Shown: positions 15,341 through 23,440, numbered from the stretch's first letter. The stretch: DNA of 28,390 nt from Marisimplicoccus framensis_A (GCA_042088875.1 JBELLF010000008.1:1-28390); one strand, 5' to 3'. The notes: generated by a model from the sequence alone, not told the origin. Program-made: numbers and translations.

Positions 15341-15403
15341 ATTTTATAACAATAACTTAATATTTCACATAAAAAAAGAATAATAATTTTATTAATTTTA
15401 AAT

Positions 15404-15838
15404 ATGAAAAATAATTTACTTTTTATATTTATTTCCACTCTATTCATTTCATGTGCACCGGGAAATGGAAATCAAATGGCTGAAACAATTGTTAACGGAG
15501 TTCAAAATGATATTATACTTATTGAAGTTCCAAATAAGTTGGATGTAATTAGTGATGACGAACAATATGGGAACTTTGAAATTTCTGTTCCTGAAATAAC
15601 CAAGGAAATTTATGATAATGCAAGTATTACTGCATATATTCAAAGAACATATGAAGATGAAAGACCTGACAGATGGAGTCAACTTCCTCAGGTATTTCTT
15701 AATTCAGATAGCAGTACATCAGCATATTTAAGCTTTGGGGAAGGATTTATTAGAATATCTTTTCAATCCGAAGAGTCTGTTGAAGAATTATTTGAATTAT
15801 TTTCAGGCAGAATAATAAAACTAGTTATAGTTAATTAA
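15404..15838 (+). CDS. Small lipoprotein, unknown function
   Basis: The 144-residue protein begins with a lipoprotein signal (NNLLFIFISTLFISC, lipid-modified Cys17), so it is anchored to a membrane facing the periplasm or the surface. The rest is acidic and probably beta-rich, with no motif I recognise. It contains a hydrophobic stretch near VSDVIVE-like positions only in part, so no second membrane segment is claimed. The gene ends 8 bases inside the convergent pirin gene. It follows the small-RNA terminator and probably has its own promoter, though no clear -7 box is visible. Confidence 0.75.
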   Translation: MKNNLLFIFISTLFISCAPGNGNQMAETIVNGVQNDIILIEVPNKLDVISDDEQYGNFEISVPEITKEIYDNASITAYIQRTYEDERPDRWSQLPQVFLNSDSSTSAYLSFGEGFIRISFQSEESVEELFELFSGRIIKLVIVN

Positions 15839-16589
15839 TATTGTGCATTTCAGCATATGTTTTATATGGTAAGTCAATTAGTGAAATAATTTCAAAAACT
15901 TCAGTATCATCCATTATTTCAAGACTTAATGAAATCTCAGTGTCAACTATTAAGAAATCTCCAGAATTATAAGTTTCATCATTTATCTTAAGTGTACCAG
16001 AATTTATAAAAATCGAGTGGAATCTATCTTGATTTATCCTATGGTCATAAAAACCTTTAGAGAATGAGTGCTGATAGATTTCAATTGACTTAGACTTTAA
16101 ATGTAACTGATTATTAACATCTGAAATAATTTTAATTTCTTTTCCATCCTCCTTTTTAACTAAAAAGTTTTCTGATTTGAAGTCACTATAAATTGCTTCC
16201 TCATATAATGACTCATGAAGATTTGGATCAAACCATATTTGAAATATTTCTGAACCTTTTTTTAATTTTTCAGAATGAGATATCCCTTTACCTGATTTAA
16301 TTACTTGAACGTCACCTTTTTTAAGAGTTATCCAATTGTCCAAAAGAGTATCATAATGTTCAATTTTACCCTTTAGGACAAAGCTACATATCTCAAAACC
16401 TCTATGAGGATGAAGACCTATAATACTATCATTTTTTGGAGCCCAAGCGTGAGCCCAGTAAAACAGGTTTGAGTAAGGTCTTAACGTTCCTCCATCCTGT
16501 GGAAATCCTATTGGTTTTTTTTCAAGAATTTCACCTCCATTAAAATTACCATTTGCTTGATTTTCCCTTCTAAAAGTTTTAATAGCCAT
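15831..16589 (-). CDS. Pirin family protein (bicupin)
   Basis: This 252-residue protein has the pirin metal site: His60 and His62 in GLHPHRGFE, then His105 and Glu107 in GISHSEKL. The N-terminal cupin motif region includes SFVLKGKIEHYD (69-80) and LKKGDVQVIKSGKG. The C-terminal cupin half (~160-250) is more divergent. Bacterial pirins are cytoplasmic iron proteins, and some have quercetinase activity; the function here is not determined. The N-terminus FYWAHAWAPKND is somewhat unlike classical pirins. It overlaps the convergent lipoprotein by 8 bases and has a free-standing 89-base upstream region. Confidence 0.88.
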   Translation of the reverse strand: MAIKTFRRENQANGNFNGGEILEKKPIGFPQDGGTLRPYSNLFYWAHAWAPKNDSIIGLHPHRGFEICSFVLKGKIEHYDTLLDNWITLKKGDVQVIKSGKGISHSEKLKKGSEIFQIWFDPNLHESLYEEAIYSDFKSENFLVKKEDGKEIKIISDVNNQLHLKSKSIEIYQHSFSKGFYDHRINQDRFHSIFINSGTLKINDETYNSGDFLIVDTEISLSLEIMDDTEVFEIISLIDLPYKTYAEMHNIN

Positions 16590-16678
16590 AGAATATTTTA
16601 TGTCAATATTAGTAATTAAAAATTAAATTTTTTCTTTAAAGAATTTGTTTTTGTAATAGCTATGTAAGAATTAATCAT

Positions 16679-17185
16679 TTAGCTATAAACTCCTGGTGAA
16701 GCAGCAGCTGACTCTGCAGTTTGCAACCTCCTCATCATAAATAAAGCATAAATAATTAAGTCTAAGCTTGAATCACTTAAATCAATTTTTTCTATCTCTA
16801 TATTTTCTTTCCATTTTTTAAATGAATAATTAATTGTTAGGACTGGTTTTGTACCATCCTCTAAAAGAGTATATAATTTTTCAATTCTCCAAATTCCACC
16901 AGTATTTGATTGAGTTAATGAATATGTTTTTTTTGAATCATTCATTACAAGGGAGTATCCTCCTGTTTTCCATTTATAATTAAACACGCCAACTATTTTA
17001 CTTCCCTGGTAAACATTATAAGATGAATTCCAAAAGCTTTTCTTTTTTATCTGATAAGTTCTACTGTTATTAAAAAAGTTTATTTGGCTTGAATACCACT
17101 TAGGCTTAATTCCTCTGATCAACACTTCTTTATTTTCAAGTATTTGAAAATCTTTATTATTCTTCTCAATATTAACTTTAATCAT
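16679..17185 (-). CDS. Unknown protein, possibly LURP-one/tubby-like fold
   Basis: The 168-residue protein is rich in short beta-strand patterns (YQIKKKSFWNSSYNVYQG, then VGVFNYKW and KPVLTINYSF) and ends in a hydrophobic helix (SLDLIIYALFMMRRL). This layout, a beta barrel around a buried C-terminal helix, resembles the LURP-one-related/tubby C-terminal fold. The resemblance is by pattern only. It has no signal peptide. Its start overlaps the DUF6174 lipoprotein by 8 bases, so it is the last gene of the msrA operon. Confidence 0.7.
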   Translation of the reverse strand: MIKVNIEKNNKDFQILENKEVLIRGIKPKWYSSQINFFNNSRTYQIKKKSFWNSSYNVYQGSKIVGVFNYKWKTGGYSLVMNDSKKTYSLTQSNTGGIWRIEKLYTLLEDGTKPVLTINYSFKKWKENIEIEKIDLSDSSLDLIIYALFMMRRLQTAESAAASPGVYS

Positions 17186-17612
17186 TATTTAAAATTTTAA
17201 AGTCAGAAATATAATAACCTATTTCCTCATCTGCAATCATCTTAGAGATATCAAAATAAATTGACTCGGGATAACCATATTGTTTATTGTAATTTATTTC
17301 ATAGAATTCTGGGTTTTCATTTAACTTGCTTTCAATAAAATAAAAAAGAGAGTTAATCGAATAAAAAGATTCATAGCCAACTGTTTCTATTGGATCTTTT
17401 CCATCAATTGAAACAATTTTATCATTCTCAACTTTAATAGACTTAGGAAGAATAAATTCGTATGGAAAACAAAAGCATGAGATCTGCTGAGTCATTTCAT
17501 AATTAACAATATTTAATGAATACCATAAATCTTTTTCTGATAATTGCTTTTCTTTAGAACATGAAACTAGAAACAAGTTGATTACCAACGTATAAAATAT
17601 TCTAATGATCAT
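17178..17612 (-). CDS. DUF6174-type lipoprotein
   Basis: This 144-residue lipoprotein (signal FYTLVINLFLVSC, lipid-modified Cys18) carries the DUF6174 pattern: NYEMTQQISCFCFP (two near-adjacent cysteines), then KVENDKIVSIDGK, a YSINSLFYFIESKL helix, and the ending NYNKQYGYPESIYFD. The family has no known function. It overlaps msrA by 11 bases upstream and the LOR-like gene by 8 bases downstream, so translation of all three is probably coupled. The nearby cysteine pair could be redox-active, which would fit a shared operon with a methionine sulfoxide reductase; that is inference. Confidence 0.78.
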   Translation of the reverse strand: MIIRIFYTLVINLFLVSCSKEKQLSEKDLWYSLNIVNYEMTQQISCFCFPYEFILPKSIKVENDKIVSIDGKDPIETVGYESFYSINSLFYFIESKLNENPEFYEINYNKQYGYPESIYFDISKMIADEEIGYYISDFKILNND

Positions 17613-18261
17613 CTATAATTTTAACATAATTAGATGCTTTTTGCTTGAATCTATTAAATCTAGGTATTGAAACACTTTGGATATAGGGACTATACGGATT
17701 CTTTTTTTCAAAGTCTTGATGGTAGTCCTCTGCATAGTAAAATTTACTTATTTCTTTTACCTCAGTAATAATTTTTTTTCCAAAAATTGAATTTGTAGAT
17801 AACAAATCAATGTAGTTTCTAATTTTACTTCTTTCATCAACATTTGAGTAAAACGCTATCGATCTGTATTGAGTTCCATAATCTGGACCTTGTCTATTTG
17901 GTGTTGTTGGATCATGAGAATCAAAGAAGACTTTTAAAAGTGTATCAAAAGAGATTATTTCACTATCATAGATTATTTCTATAGCCTCAGCATGTCCTGT
18001 TTTACCCGAAATAACCTGATAATAATTTGGATTAACTGTTGAACCACCAGTATAGCCTGAGTAAACTTCTTTAACTCCACTTAAACTTTCATAAATTGTT
18101 TCAACACACCAAAAACATCCAGATGCAAAGTAGGCCCTACTCATCCCATCATAGATATTATTATCTATTTGATTGACTGGCTTGGGATTATCAACTGCTC
18201 TTTGTGAACTTATATCACAGGAGGTTAGTACAATTATAGATGTAATTATAAATCTTTTCAT
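17602..18261 (-). CDS. msrA: Peptide methionine sulfoxide reductase A, lipoprotein form
   Basis: MsrA reduces the S-epimer of methionine sulfoxide in proteins. The catalytic motif GCFWCVE places nucleophile Cys49 at the start of the domain (YFASGCFW), followed by the typical VYSGYTGG, GHAEAIEI and FDSHDPTTPNRQGPDYGTQYRS segments. The 219-residue protein starts with a lipoprotein signal (RFIITSIIVLTSC, Cys15), so it works outside the cytoplasm, anchored to the membrane. It heads the operon with the DUF6174 lipoprotein and the LOR-like gene. A TATCTTTG box ends 17 bases before the ATG. No msrB is present here. Confidence 0.95.
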   Translation of the reverse strand: MKRFIITSIIVLTSCDISSQRAVDNPKPVNQIDNNIYDGMSRAYFASGCFWCVETIYESLSGVKEVYSGYTGGSTVNPNYYQVISGKTGHAEAIEIIYDSEIISFDTLLKVFFDSHDPTTPNRQGPDYGTQYRSIAFYSNVDERSKIRNYIDLLSTNSIFGKKIITEVKEISKFYYAEDYHQDFEKKNPYSPYIQSVSIPRFNRFKQKASNYVKIIDDH

Positions 18262-18277
18262 ATTAATGAACTTACTA

Positions 18278-18285
18278 CAAAGATA
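18278..18285 (-). promoter_or_regulatory. Candidate -7 box (TATCTTTG) for the msrA operon
   Basis: This is an exact match to TAnnTTTG in the 63-base gap upstream of msrA, ending 17 bases before the ATG, giving a predicted leader of about 10 bases. No clear -33 TTG is visible. Confidence 0.35.
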
Positions 18286-18324
18286 ATATGATCTAAAGTC
18301 TTAGAGTCAGGTTGAAAGTTAATT

Positions 18325-19149
18325 TTATTTTAAAAAATTTTTTATCAATTCTATATCATTTTTATATGTTAGATCTGGAACATGCTCACAAATTTTAAAT
18401 ACTTTCATAGATTCATTTCTATCATTTATCATATTTTGTATAGCTGTAGAAATCTCTTTTTCCCCCCTATCTTGATTAACTTCACAGTTACTTAAGTAAT
18501 TATATACTTGGTCTCCAAAAAATGAAAAAATATTCATGCTTACAAACTTTTCTTCATTAATATTTCTAATATGATTAATTGAAGGCTTTTCAATAATCTT
18601 ATTTAAAAATTTATTTTTAATCTCTAAAATTGAAAAAGAGGATATTTTATCCTCACTAAAATTAAGACATTTGGAATTATATGCAATCATTGAGTTCTTG
18701 GTTAGTTCTAGTTTTAAAGTTTTAATTGCTTTTACCGAGTATATATTATCAGAATTACATACTATAAACCTTGATGATTTTAAAATAGGAAATTGATTCA
18801 TAGCCTGATATATTGCATCTGCTGTTCCCATTGGCTTTGATTTACCGAAGTAATCTTGAAATGCAAATCTTATTTTAATTGATAATTCATTTTCAATATT
18901 TTTAAGATAATTTTGAAATTCAATTGAGTCTTCTGATAATATCACATAAAAGTCTTTAATTTCTGCAGTAATTGAATTCTTGATAATATGGTAAATCAAA
19001 GTTTCATTTTTTTCATTTATCTGAATAAATCCCTTAACTCGAGAGTTAGATTGATAAACCTGATCTTCTGAAAGATTAATGCTAACATCAGAAGCTTTCA
19101 TTCTAGATGATACACCTGCAGCCATTATAATTAAAGGAATATTATTCAT
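18325..19149 (-). CDS. Sugar-phosphate nucleotidyltransferase
   Basis: This NTP-transferase has a modified signature loop AAGVSSRMK (10-18), KGFIQI (39-44), the GTAD nucleotide contact (108-111, PMGTADAIYQA) and a metal-binding NSDN (132-135). The reaction is expected to be NTP plus sugar-1-phosphate to NDP-sugar plus pyrophosphate. I chose the ATG at 19149, giving 274 residues starting MNNIPLIIMAAG; an upstream in-frame ATG at 19203 would add 18 residues inside the kinase gene that are not family-like. It overlaps the kinase by 8 bases and is the last gene of the GH109-kinase-transferase operon. The sugar and base specificity are not readable. Confidence 0.85.
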   Translation of the reverse strand: MNNIPLIIMAAGVSSRMKASDVSINLSEDQVYQSNSRVKGFIQINEKNETLIYHIIKNSITAEIKDFYVILSEDSIEFQNYLKNIENELSIKIRFAFQDYFGKSKPMGTADAIYQAMNQFPILKSSRFIVCNSDNIYSVKAIKTLKLELTKNSMIAYNSKCLNFSEDKISSFSILEIKNKFLNKIIEKPSINHIRNINEEKFVSMNIFSFFGDQVYNYLSNCEVNQDRGEKEISTAIQNMINDRNESMKVFKICEHVPDLTYKNDIELIKNFLK

Positions 19150-20221
19150 AAGAGATAGTTGGACCCTTACCCATATTAGCAATAAAGGCATCCTTAGCAC
19201 CATATTTTTTTAATTCATTTACAATTTTAAGTGAACAAGATTGATCCTTTGACAGACATATAATAGAACCTCCACCACCTGAACCAACAATTTTAGATCC
19301 AATTGAGCCTTTATCGGTCGCAATATTTATCATATCATCAATTTCTGGAGTAGTAATTTTTAAATCATTTTTCAAAAAACTATGGTGAATATTTATTAAA
19401 TCTGCAATCTTATTAATATCAAGTTGATCTTTCTGGAATTCATTTTTTGCTTTTATAGTGGTTTTGTAGTTACCTAAAGCAGCCCTAAAGAATGGTTTTA
19501 AATTATCATCAAGAAATGATAAACATTTATTTAAATCTACATTATCAATATTTGTAAAACTGAAATCATCATAATGCTTTTTTACAATTTGAATTGATTT
19601 TAATGCATTCTCTTTAAGTTCCTTAAGTAGTCCTTGTGTATCCTTATTCTGATTTGAGACACCAACAATCATATTACATAATTTATGATTAAAAGGTATA
19701 ATACTATCAGTCTTAGTATCTAAATAAATGGTTTTTCCATTAGCAATAGTGTATTGATCCATTTTTCCACCTGAACCTCCTACCTCCAGCACCTCTATTC
19801 TATATGAGATTTCAGCTAATAAATTTGAAGTTACTTCATAGTTTGTAAATGTATTAAGAAGAAAATTTACCCATGCTACAATTAATGCAGATGAGCTCGA
19901 TAAACCAGAATTTATTGGAATTTTACTAGTAATATTAATATCATATCCCATGTCAGGTTTACAATCAAAATCTTTAAGAACATTTAAAGCAATTTTGAAA
20001 AAATCTTTTTCATCTGAATCATATTCAAAGTCAATTGGTATAACATCAGTTGATCCTAGGTCTTTTTTAATAATTTTAAATTTTCTATCATTATTTTGAG
20101 TAGCCTCTAATTTAATTTCATTATTTATTGTTGTGGCTATTATTGGTAATCCTAGATAATCTTGATGGTCACCAAACAGGCATACTCTTCCTGGTGCTTT
20201 GGATATTATCTTTTTATACAT
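19142..20221 (-). CDS. GHMP-family sugar kinase (galactokinase-like)
   Basis: The 359-residue kinase has all three GHMP motifs: PGRVCLFGDHQDY (10-22), PINSGLSSSSA (102-112) and GSGGGGS (313-319). The catalytic Asp155 lies in GGKMDQY, which corresponds to the galactokinase GGxMDQ. This points to an anomeric sugar kinase (galactose, GalNAc, fucose or arabinose type) rather than a mevalonate kinase. The start codon overlaps the stop of the upstream GH109 gene (TAATG), and the stop overlaps the nucleotidyltransferase by 8 bases, so all three are translationally coupled. The substrate is unproven. Confidence 0.88.
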   Translation of the reverse strand: MYKKIISKAPGRVCLFGDHQDYLGLPIIATTINNEIKLEATQNNDRKFKIIKKDLGSTDVIPIDFEYDSDEKDFFKIALNVLKDFDCKPDMGYDINITSKIPINSGLSSSSALIVAWVNFLLNTFTNYEVTSNLLAEISYRIEVLEVGGSGGKMDQYTIANGKTIYLDTKTDSIIPFNHKLCNMIVGVSNQNKDTQGLLKELKENALKSIQIVKKHYDDFSFTNIDNVDLNKCLSFLDDNLKPFFRAALGNYKTTIKAKNEFQKDQLDINKIADLINIHHSFLKNDLKITTPEIDDMINIATDKGSIGSKIVGSGGGGSIICLSKDQSCSLKIVNELKKYGAKDAFIANMGKGPTISYE

Positions 20222-21597
20222 TAAGAAATAATATCAAATGTTTTAGTATTAACCCAGTCTCCTCTTGTAAAATCAGGAAAAGATTGAGGCTCACCATCAT
20301 TATTAACAGAGTTTGAAGTAAGTTCAATTAATGAGCTCCAAGCACAACCTTCATATACGTTTTGATCCAGAGGTATTCCATTTTTAAGACATTCAACAAT
20401 TCTATACATCATTATACCATCCATTCCCCCGTGACCTGTATTTTTTGTATGATTATTTAATCTCTTATATAAAGGATGATCATATTTTTCATATAGTCGA
20501 TCTATTCCTTTACCTTTAACCCATTCTTTTGAATCTTTAGTATAGTTTTCAAATCCTTTATCAAATGCAGCTCTAGTTGGCCCACCTGCTAATATACCTT
20601 TGGTTCCCTGAATTAAATTTAGCCTTGTGTATGGCCTTGGACTTGTCTCATCCCATTGAACCAATATTGTTCTTCCGAGGTAAGTTTTAATAATTGAAGT
20701 ATTTATATCACCATTTTGATAATTTAGATTATTCCATTTATGATTTGATGGAAAATTTTCTTTACCAAACTTTTTTCTACCCTTAGCAGGTGAAGAAAAA
20801 GAAACTAATGTTTTAAATGTGTCCTCAGATCTTAATAAATTCATATACTGTGATACTGGTCCAAGTCCATGAGTAGGATACAAATTACCTCTTCTTTTCT
20901 CATACTCTAGAGTTCTCCAGGATCCTGTCCCTCTTGTTTCTTCATTCATTTGAAATCTTAAATCATGAATGTAGGCAGCCTCACCATGAAGAAGATCTCC
21001 TAATTGTCCATTTCTAATTAAATTCAAAAACATCAACTCTTCTCTTCCATAGTTAACATTTTCCATCATCATACAATGCTTTTTATACTTTTCAGAAGTA
21101 TCAACAATATCCCATAATTCTTTTATTGTCATTGCAAGTGGTACTTCAACGAAAGCATGTGCTTGATTTTTCATAGTTTCAACAGCCATCTCACCATGAC
21201 TATTCCAATCAGTAGAAATGAAGACTATATCAGGCATTACTTCACTTAGCATTTTTTTCCACTTTTTATCATCTCCCCAATAAGTTTTAATTGAATCTGT
21301 TGAAATGTTCATGCTCTCTAAAATCTTATTTGATTTTAAAATATTTTCTTCATATAGATCCGATATACCTACTACTTCAGTCCCCGCAAGAGAAGCAAAA
21401 AGCTTAAGATGACCTTTACCCCTATATCCTACTCCAAGGAATGCAGCTTTTATTTTATTTAATTTAGGAGCACTAAAATCACCCATATACATTTGTTCAT
21501 TTTTTCTTGAATTAGTTGATGAGAAAACATAGGATGATGCAAAAGCTGCAGTTAAAGATGTTGTTCTAATGAAATTTCTACGATCAAACTTGGACAT
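20221..21597 (-). CDS. Tat-exported GH109-type glycosidase (alpha-N-acetylgalactosaminidase-like)
   Basis: This 458-residue Gfo/Idh/MocA-fold protein has a twin-arginine signal (DRRNFIR, Arg6-Arg7) and a Rossmann motif FLGVGYRGKG (~53-62). The segments EVPLAM (151-156), MENVNYGREE (178-187), GDLLHGEAAYIHDLR (200-214) and NLYPTHGLGP (238-247) are the hallmarks of family GH109, whose founding members cleave terminal alpha-GalNAc using tightly bound NAD. The dehydrogenase EKP lysine is replaced (EVP), as is normal for GH109. It heads the operon with the sugar kinase and nucleotidyltransferase. A TAAATTTG box lies 4 bases upstream of the ATG. Confidence 0.88.
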   Translation of the reverse strand: MSKFDRRNFIRTTSLTAAFASSYVFSSTNSRKNEQMYMGDFSAPKLNKIKAAFLGVGYRGKGHLKLFASLAGTEVVGISDLYEENILKSNKILESMNISTDSIKTYWGDDKKWKKMLSEVMPDIVFISTDWNSHGEMAVETMKNQAHAFVEVPLAMTIKELWDIVDTSEKYKKHCMMMENVNYGREELMFLNLIRNGQLGDLLHGEAAYIHDLRFQMNEETRGTGSWRTLEYEKRRGNLYPTHGLGPVSQYMNLLRSEDTFKTLVSFSSPAKGRKKFGKENFPSNHKWNNLNYQNGDINTSIIKTYLGRTILVQWDETSPRPYTRLNLIQGTKGILAGGPTRAAFDKGFENYTKDSKEWVKGKGIDRLYEKYDHPLYKRLNNHTKNTGHGGMDGIMMYRIVECLKNGIPLDQNVYEGCAWSSLIELTSNSVNNDGEPQSFPDFTRGDWVNTKTFDIIS

Positions 21598-21601
21598 ATA
21601 T

Positions 21602-21609
21602 CAAATTTA
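21602..21609 (-). promoter_or_regulatory. Candidate -7 box (TAAATTTG) at the GH109 start
   Basis: An exact TAnnTTTG match ends 4 bases before the GH109 ATG, which would make the transcript start at or next to the start codon (leaderless). No -33 TTG is seen, so chance occurrence is possible. Confidence 0.25.
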
Positions 21610-21655
21610 AAGAAATTCATTTTGTTTTTTTTTAAATTAGTAAAAAACTACATAC

Positions 21656-22612
21656 ATGAGTATGATTCCTAATAATGATCATAAAGAAATTCCAGGCAAC
21701 CCATCAACAGCTAAAAGTTCTATTAAAAAGCTAAGGACCGAAGCTACTGAAGATTCTCTAAGAGTTCTATCAATTGAAGATTGGAAATTTTGGAGAGATA
21801 ATGGATATATAGTTATAAAAAATGCTGTGCCAAGAGAACAAGCCATAGAAACTGCAGAATTTATTTGGGAATTTGATGACAAGGACCCTAAGGATCCTTC
21901 AACCTGGTATGCTGACGCTAGGGCAGAAATGCAAATGAAAGAACTTGCTGGTACTGGAATGGTTGAAGTATATAACAATCAATACCTATGGAACAACAGA
22001 CAATACAAAAAGGTATATGATGCATTTGTTGATATATGGGGAACAGAAAAACTATGGGTAACTATTGATAGGGCTAATCTTAATTTTCCAATAAGCCCGG
22101 GATTTGAATATAAAGGATTTATACATTGGGATTATGACCCTGACACAAAACCCCAAAATGTTCAAGGCGTTTTAGCATTGTCAGATCAAACTGATCAAAA
22201 TATGGGAGGATTTCAATGTATTCCTTGGTTATATAAAAACTATGAAACTTGGAAACTTTCTCAGCCAGAGGCTAGAGATAAATTTATACCAGATATTAAA
22301 GGGCTTGAAGATAAACTCGTCAAGGTATCTCTTGAAGCAGGCGATCTATTAATTTTTAATAGTACACAACCGCACGGAATTAGGGCTAATAATTCAAAAG
22401 ATAAAGTTAGAATTGCTCAATATATTTCAATGATACCTGCTCAAGAAGATGATGATGATCTTGTTCAATGGAGGGTTAATTCATGGAAGAATAGAGTTGC
22501 ACCTGAGGGCTATGCCTTTCCTGGCGATCCAAGAAATTGGGAACAAAAAAATTATAAAACTGCTGAATTATCTCTTTTAGGTAAGAAACTTCTTGGTCTA
22601 GATAAGTGGTAA
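21656..22612 (+). CDS. Phytanoyl-CoA dioxygenase (PhyH) family protein
   Basis: This 318-residue Fe(II)/2-oxoglutarate oxygenase has the facial triad His157 and Asp159 (FIHWDYD) and His240 (STQPHGIRA). A downstream Arg252 is suited to binding the 2-oxoglutarate carboxylate. The family hydroxylates diverse small molecules; substrates differ widely and cannot be assigned. The gene is divergent from the GH109 operon with 58 bases between the starts. Its stop is followed immediately, in another frame, by a decayed SDR fragment, suggesting that the two once formed a pathway pair. Confidence 0.85.
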   Translation: MSMIPNNDHKEIPGNPSTAKSSIKKLRTEATEDSLRVLSIEDWKFWRDNGYIVIKNAVPREQAIETAEFIWEFDDKDPKDPSTWYADARAEMQMKELAGTGMVEVYNNQYLWNNRQYKKVYDAFVDIWGTEKLWVTIDRANLNFPISPGFEYKGFIHWDYDPDTKPQNVQGVLALSDQTDQNMGGFQCIPWLYKNYETWKLSQPEARDKFIPDIKGLEDKLVKVSLEAGDLLIFNSTQPHGIRANNSKDKVRIAQYISMIPAQEDDDDLVQWRVNSWKNRVAPEGYAFPGDPRNWEQKNYKTAELSLLGKKLLGLDKW

Positions 22613-22899
22613 AAATAAAAGATAAATTGAATGTTACAGTAAATACTATAGTCTCAGGATCTACATTATCTGAAGGATCAAAAGAATTTCTAACAGAAAC
22701 TGCAAAAAGAGAAAACTAAACAAAAGAGGAAGTAGAAGAAAGCTTTTTTGAAAATGTTAGAGACTCCTCATTAATATCAAGATTCTTAACTGTTAGTCAA
22801 GTTGCTAATACAATTTTATACTTATCAAGTCCATTATCTTCAAGAACAAATGGAGCATCAATTAGATTTGATGGAGGTAGTATGGGTTCAATTATTTAA
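22613..22899 (+). pseudogene. Remnant of a short-chain dehydrogenase/reductase (C-terminal third)
   Basis: Starting right at the PhyH stop, one frame reads LNVTVNTIVSGSTLSEGSKEF, then AKREN followed by an in-frame TAA (about 22717-22719), and then continues with KEEVEESFFENVRDSS, SRFLTVSQVANTILYLSSPLS and TNGASIRFDGGS to a final TAA at 22897-22899. This is the last third of a ~265-residue SDR (the PG-xTxSEG to NG-x-DGG part). The Rossmann fold and the catalytic Ser/Tyr/Lys are missing, and one stop interrupts the rest. It is therefore 5'-truncated and broken, with otherwise well-preserved codons, so the loss looks recent. Confidence 0.82.
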
Positions 22900-22933
22900 A
22901 AAAACCTTTTCATTTTTCAATGAAAAGGTTTTT
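22900..22933. terminator. Bidirectional intrinsic terminator
   Basis: A perfect 14-bp stem, AAAAACCTTTTCAT (22900-22913) with ATGAAAAGGTTTTT (22920-22933), has a 6-base loop. Runs of A on the left and T on the right let it work in both directions. It sits between the PhyH/SDR remnant (plus) and the NTF2-like lipoprotein (minus). It is the only clear dedicated terminator at a convergent junction in this window. Confidence 0.85.
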
Positions 22934-22954
22934 AGATTTGTAAAATTTAAGAAA

Positions 22955-23440
22955 TTACTCTTGATCAGGAGCAACAGCTAGTATCATGCCGGTTGCATCA
23001 AAATAATCTCCAGTAGAAATTATTTTACCATCCTCAAATTCAAACCAATGGTATGCCATTAGAGAAAAATCTTTTCCAGATTCATTGCTTGTCCCTGACC
23101 ACTCTCCATAAATTCTTACACCACCGTTTGGAACTAAAGTTTCATTATCGACTCCAGGTAAAAAAACTGGGTTGTTAAATTTTACATTTGAAAAATTGTC
23201 GGTGTAAAATTTACCAATATCATTCATGTATGTATCATAGCCAATTTGTCCCATACCATAAATTGGAGCAGTAGCAGTTACATCTTCTGATACAATTTCA
23301 GTTAATAAATCAAAATTTTGTGTTTCAAAAACTTCAATCCATTTTTTTGTAATTTCAACATTTGCCTGATATTCAGGATGTTGCACATTAGAACATGAAA
23401 TAAAAAGTCCTAATGCTAATAGTATAAATATTTTTTTCAT
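22955..23440 (-). CDS. NTF2/SnoaL-like lipoprotein
   Basis: This 161-residue protein has a lipoprotein signal (IFILLALGLFISC, Cys16) and then a domain with the layout of the NTF2-like/SnoaL fold: an N-terminal helix with ITKKWIEVFETQNFDLLTEIVSEDV, a strand-rich middle, and the ending AYHWFEFEDGKIISTGDYFDATG, where FEFEDGKI and YFD are typical SnoaL-like features. Members range from isomerases and cyclases to non-enzymatic binding proteins, so no reaction is claimed. It ends 21 bases beyond the bidirectional terminator. Confidence 0.82.
   Translation of the reverse strand: MKKIFILLALGLFISCSNVQHPEYQANVEITKKWIEVFETQNFDLLTEIVSEDVTATAPIYGMGQIGYDTYMNDIGKFYTDNFSNVKFNNPVFLPGVDNETLVPNGGVRIYGEWSGTSNESGKDFSLMAYHWFEFEDGKIISTGDYFDATGMILAVAPDQE

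Larger units (their letters stand above)
14917..15403. other. 487-base region without a clear protein gene
   Basis: This lies between the tRNA-Arg and the lipoprotein gene. The first ~120 bases are A+T-rich with a (TA)n tract near 14931. A perfect 6-bp hairpin, CATGTG-GCTG-CACATG, occupies 15046-15061. A 7-bp pair AATAACT/AGTTATT (15086-15092 with 15114-15120) follows, and then the structured RNA candidate and its terminator listed separately. The only small ORF of note is the Cys-rich 21-codon frame at 15009-15074, starting at TTG. Confidence 0.5.

Noticed and set aside
19150..19203. Longer N-terminus of the nucleotidyltransferase from the ATG at 19203
   Set aside because: The extra 18 residues are encoded within the kinase C-terminus and are not family-like; the family motif starts at once after the ATG at 19149.
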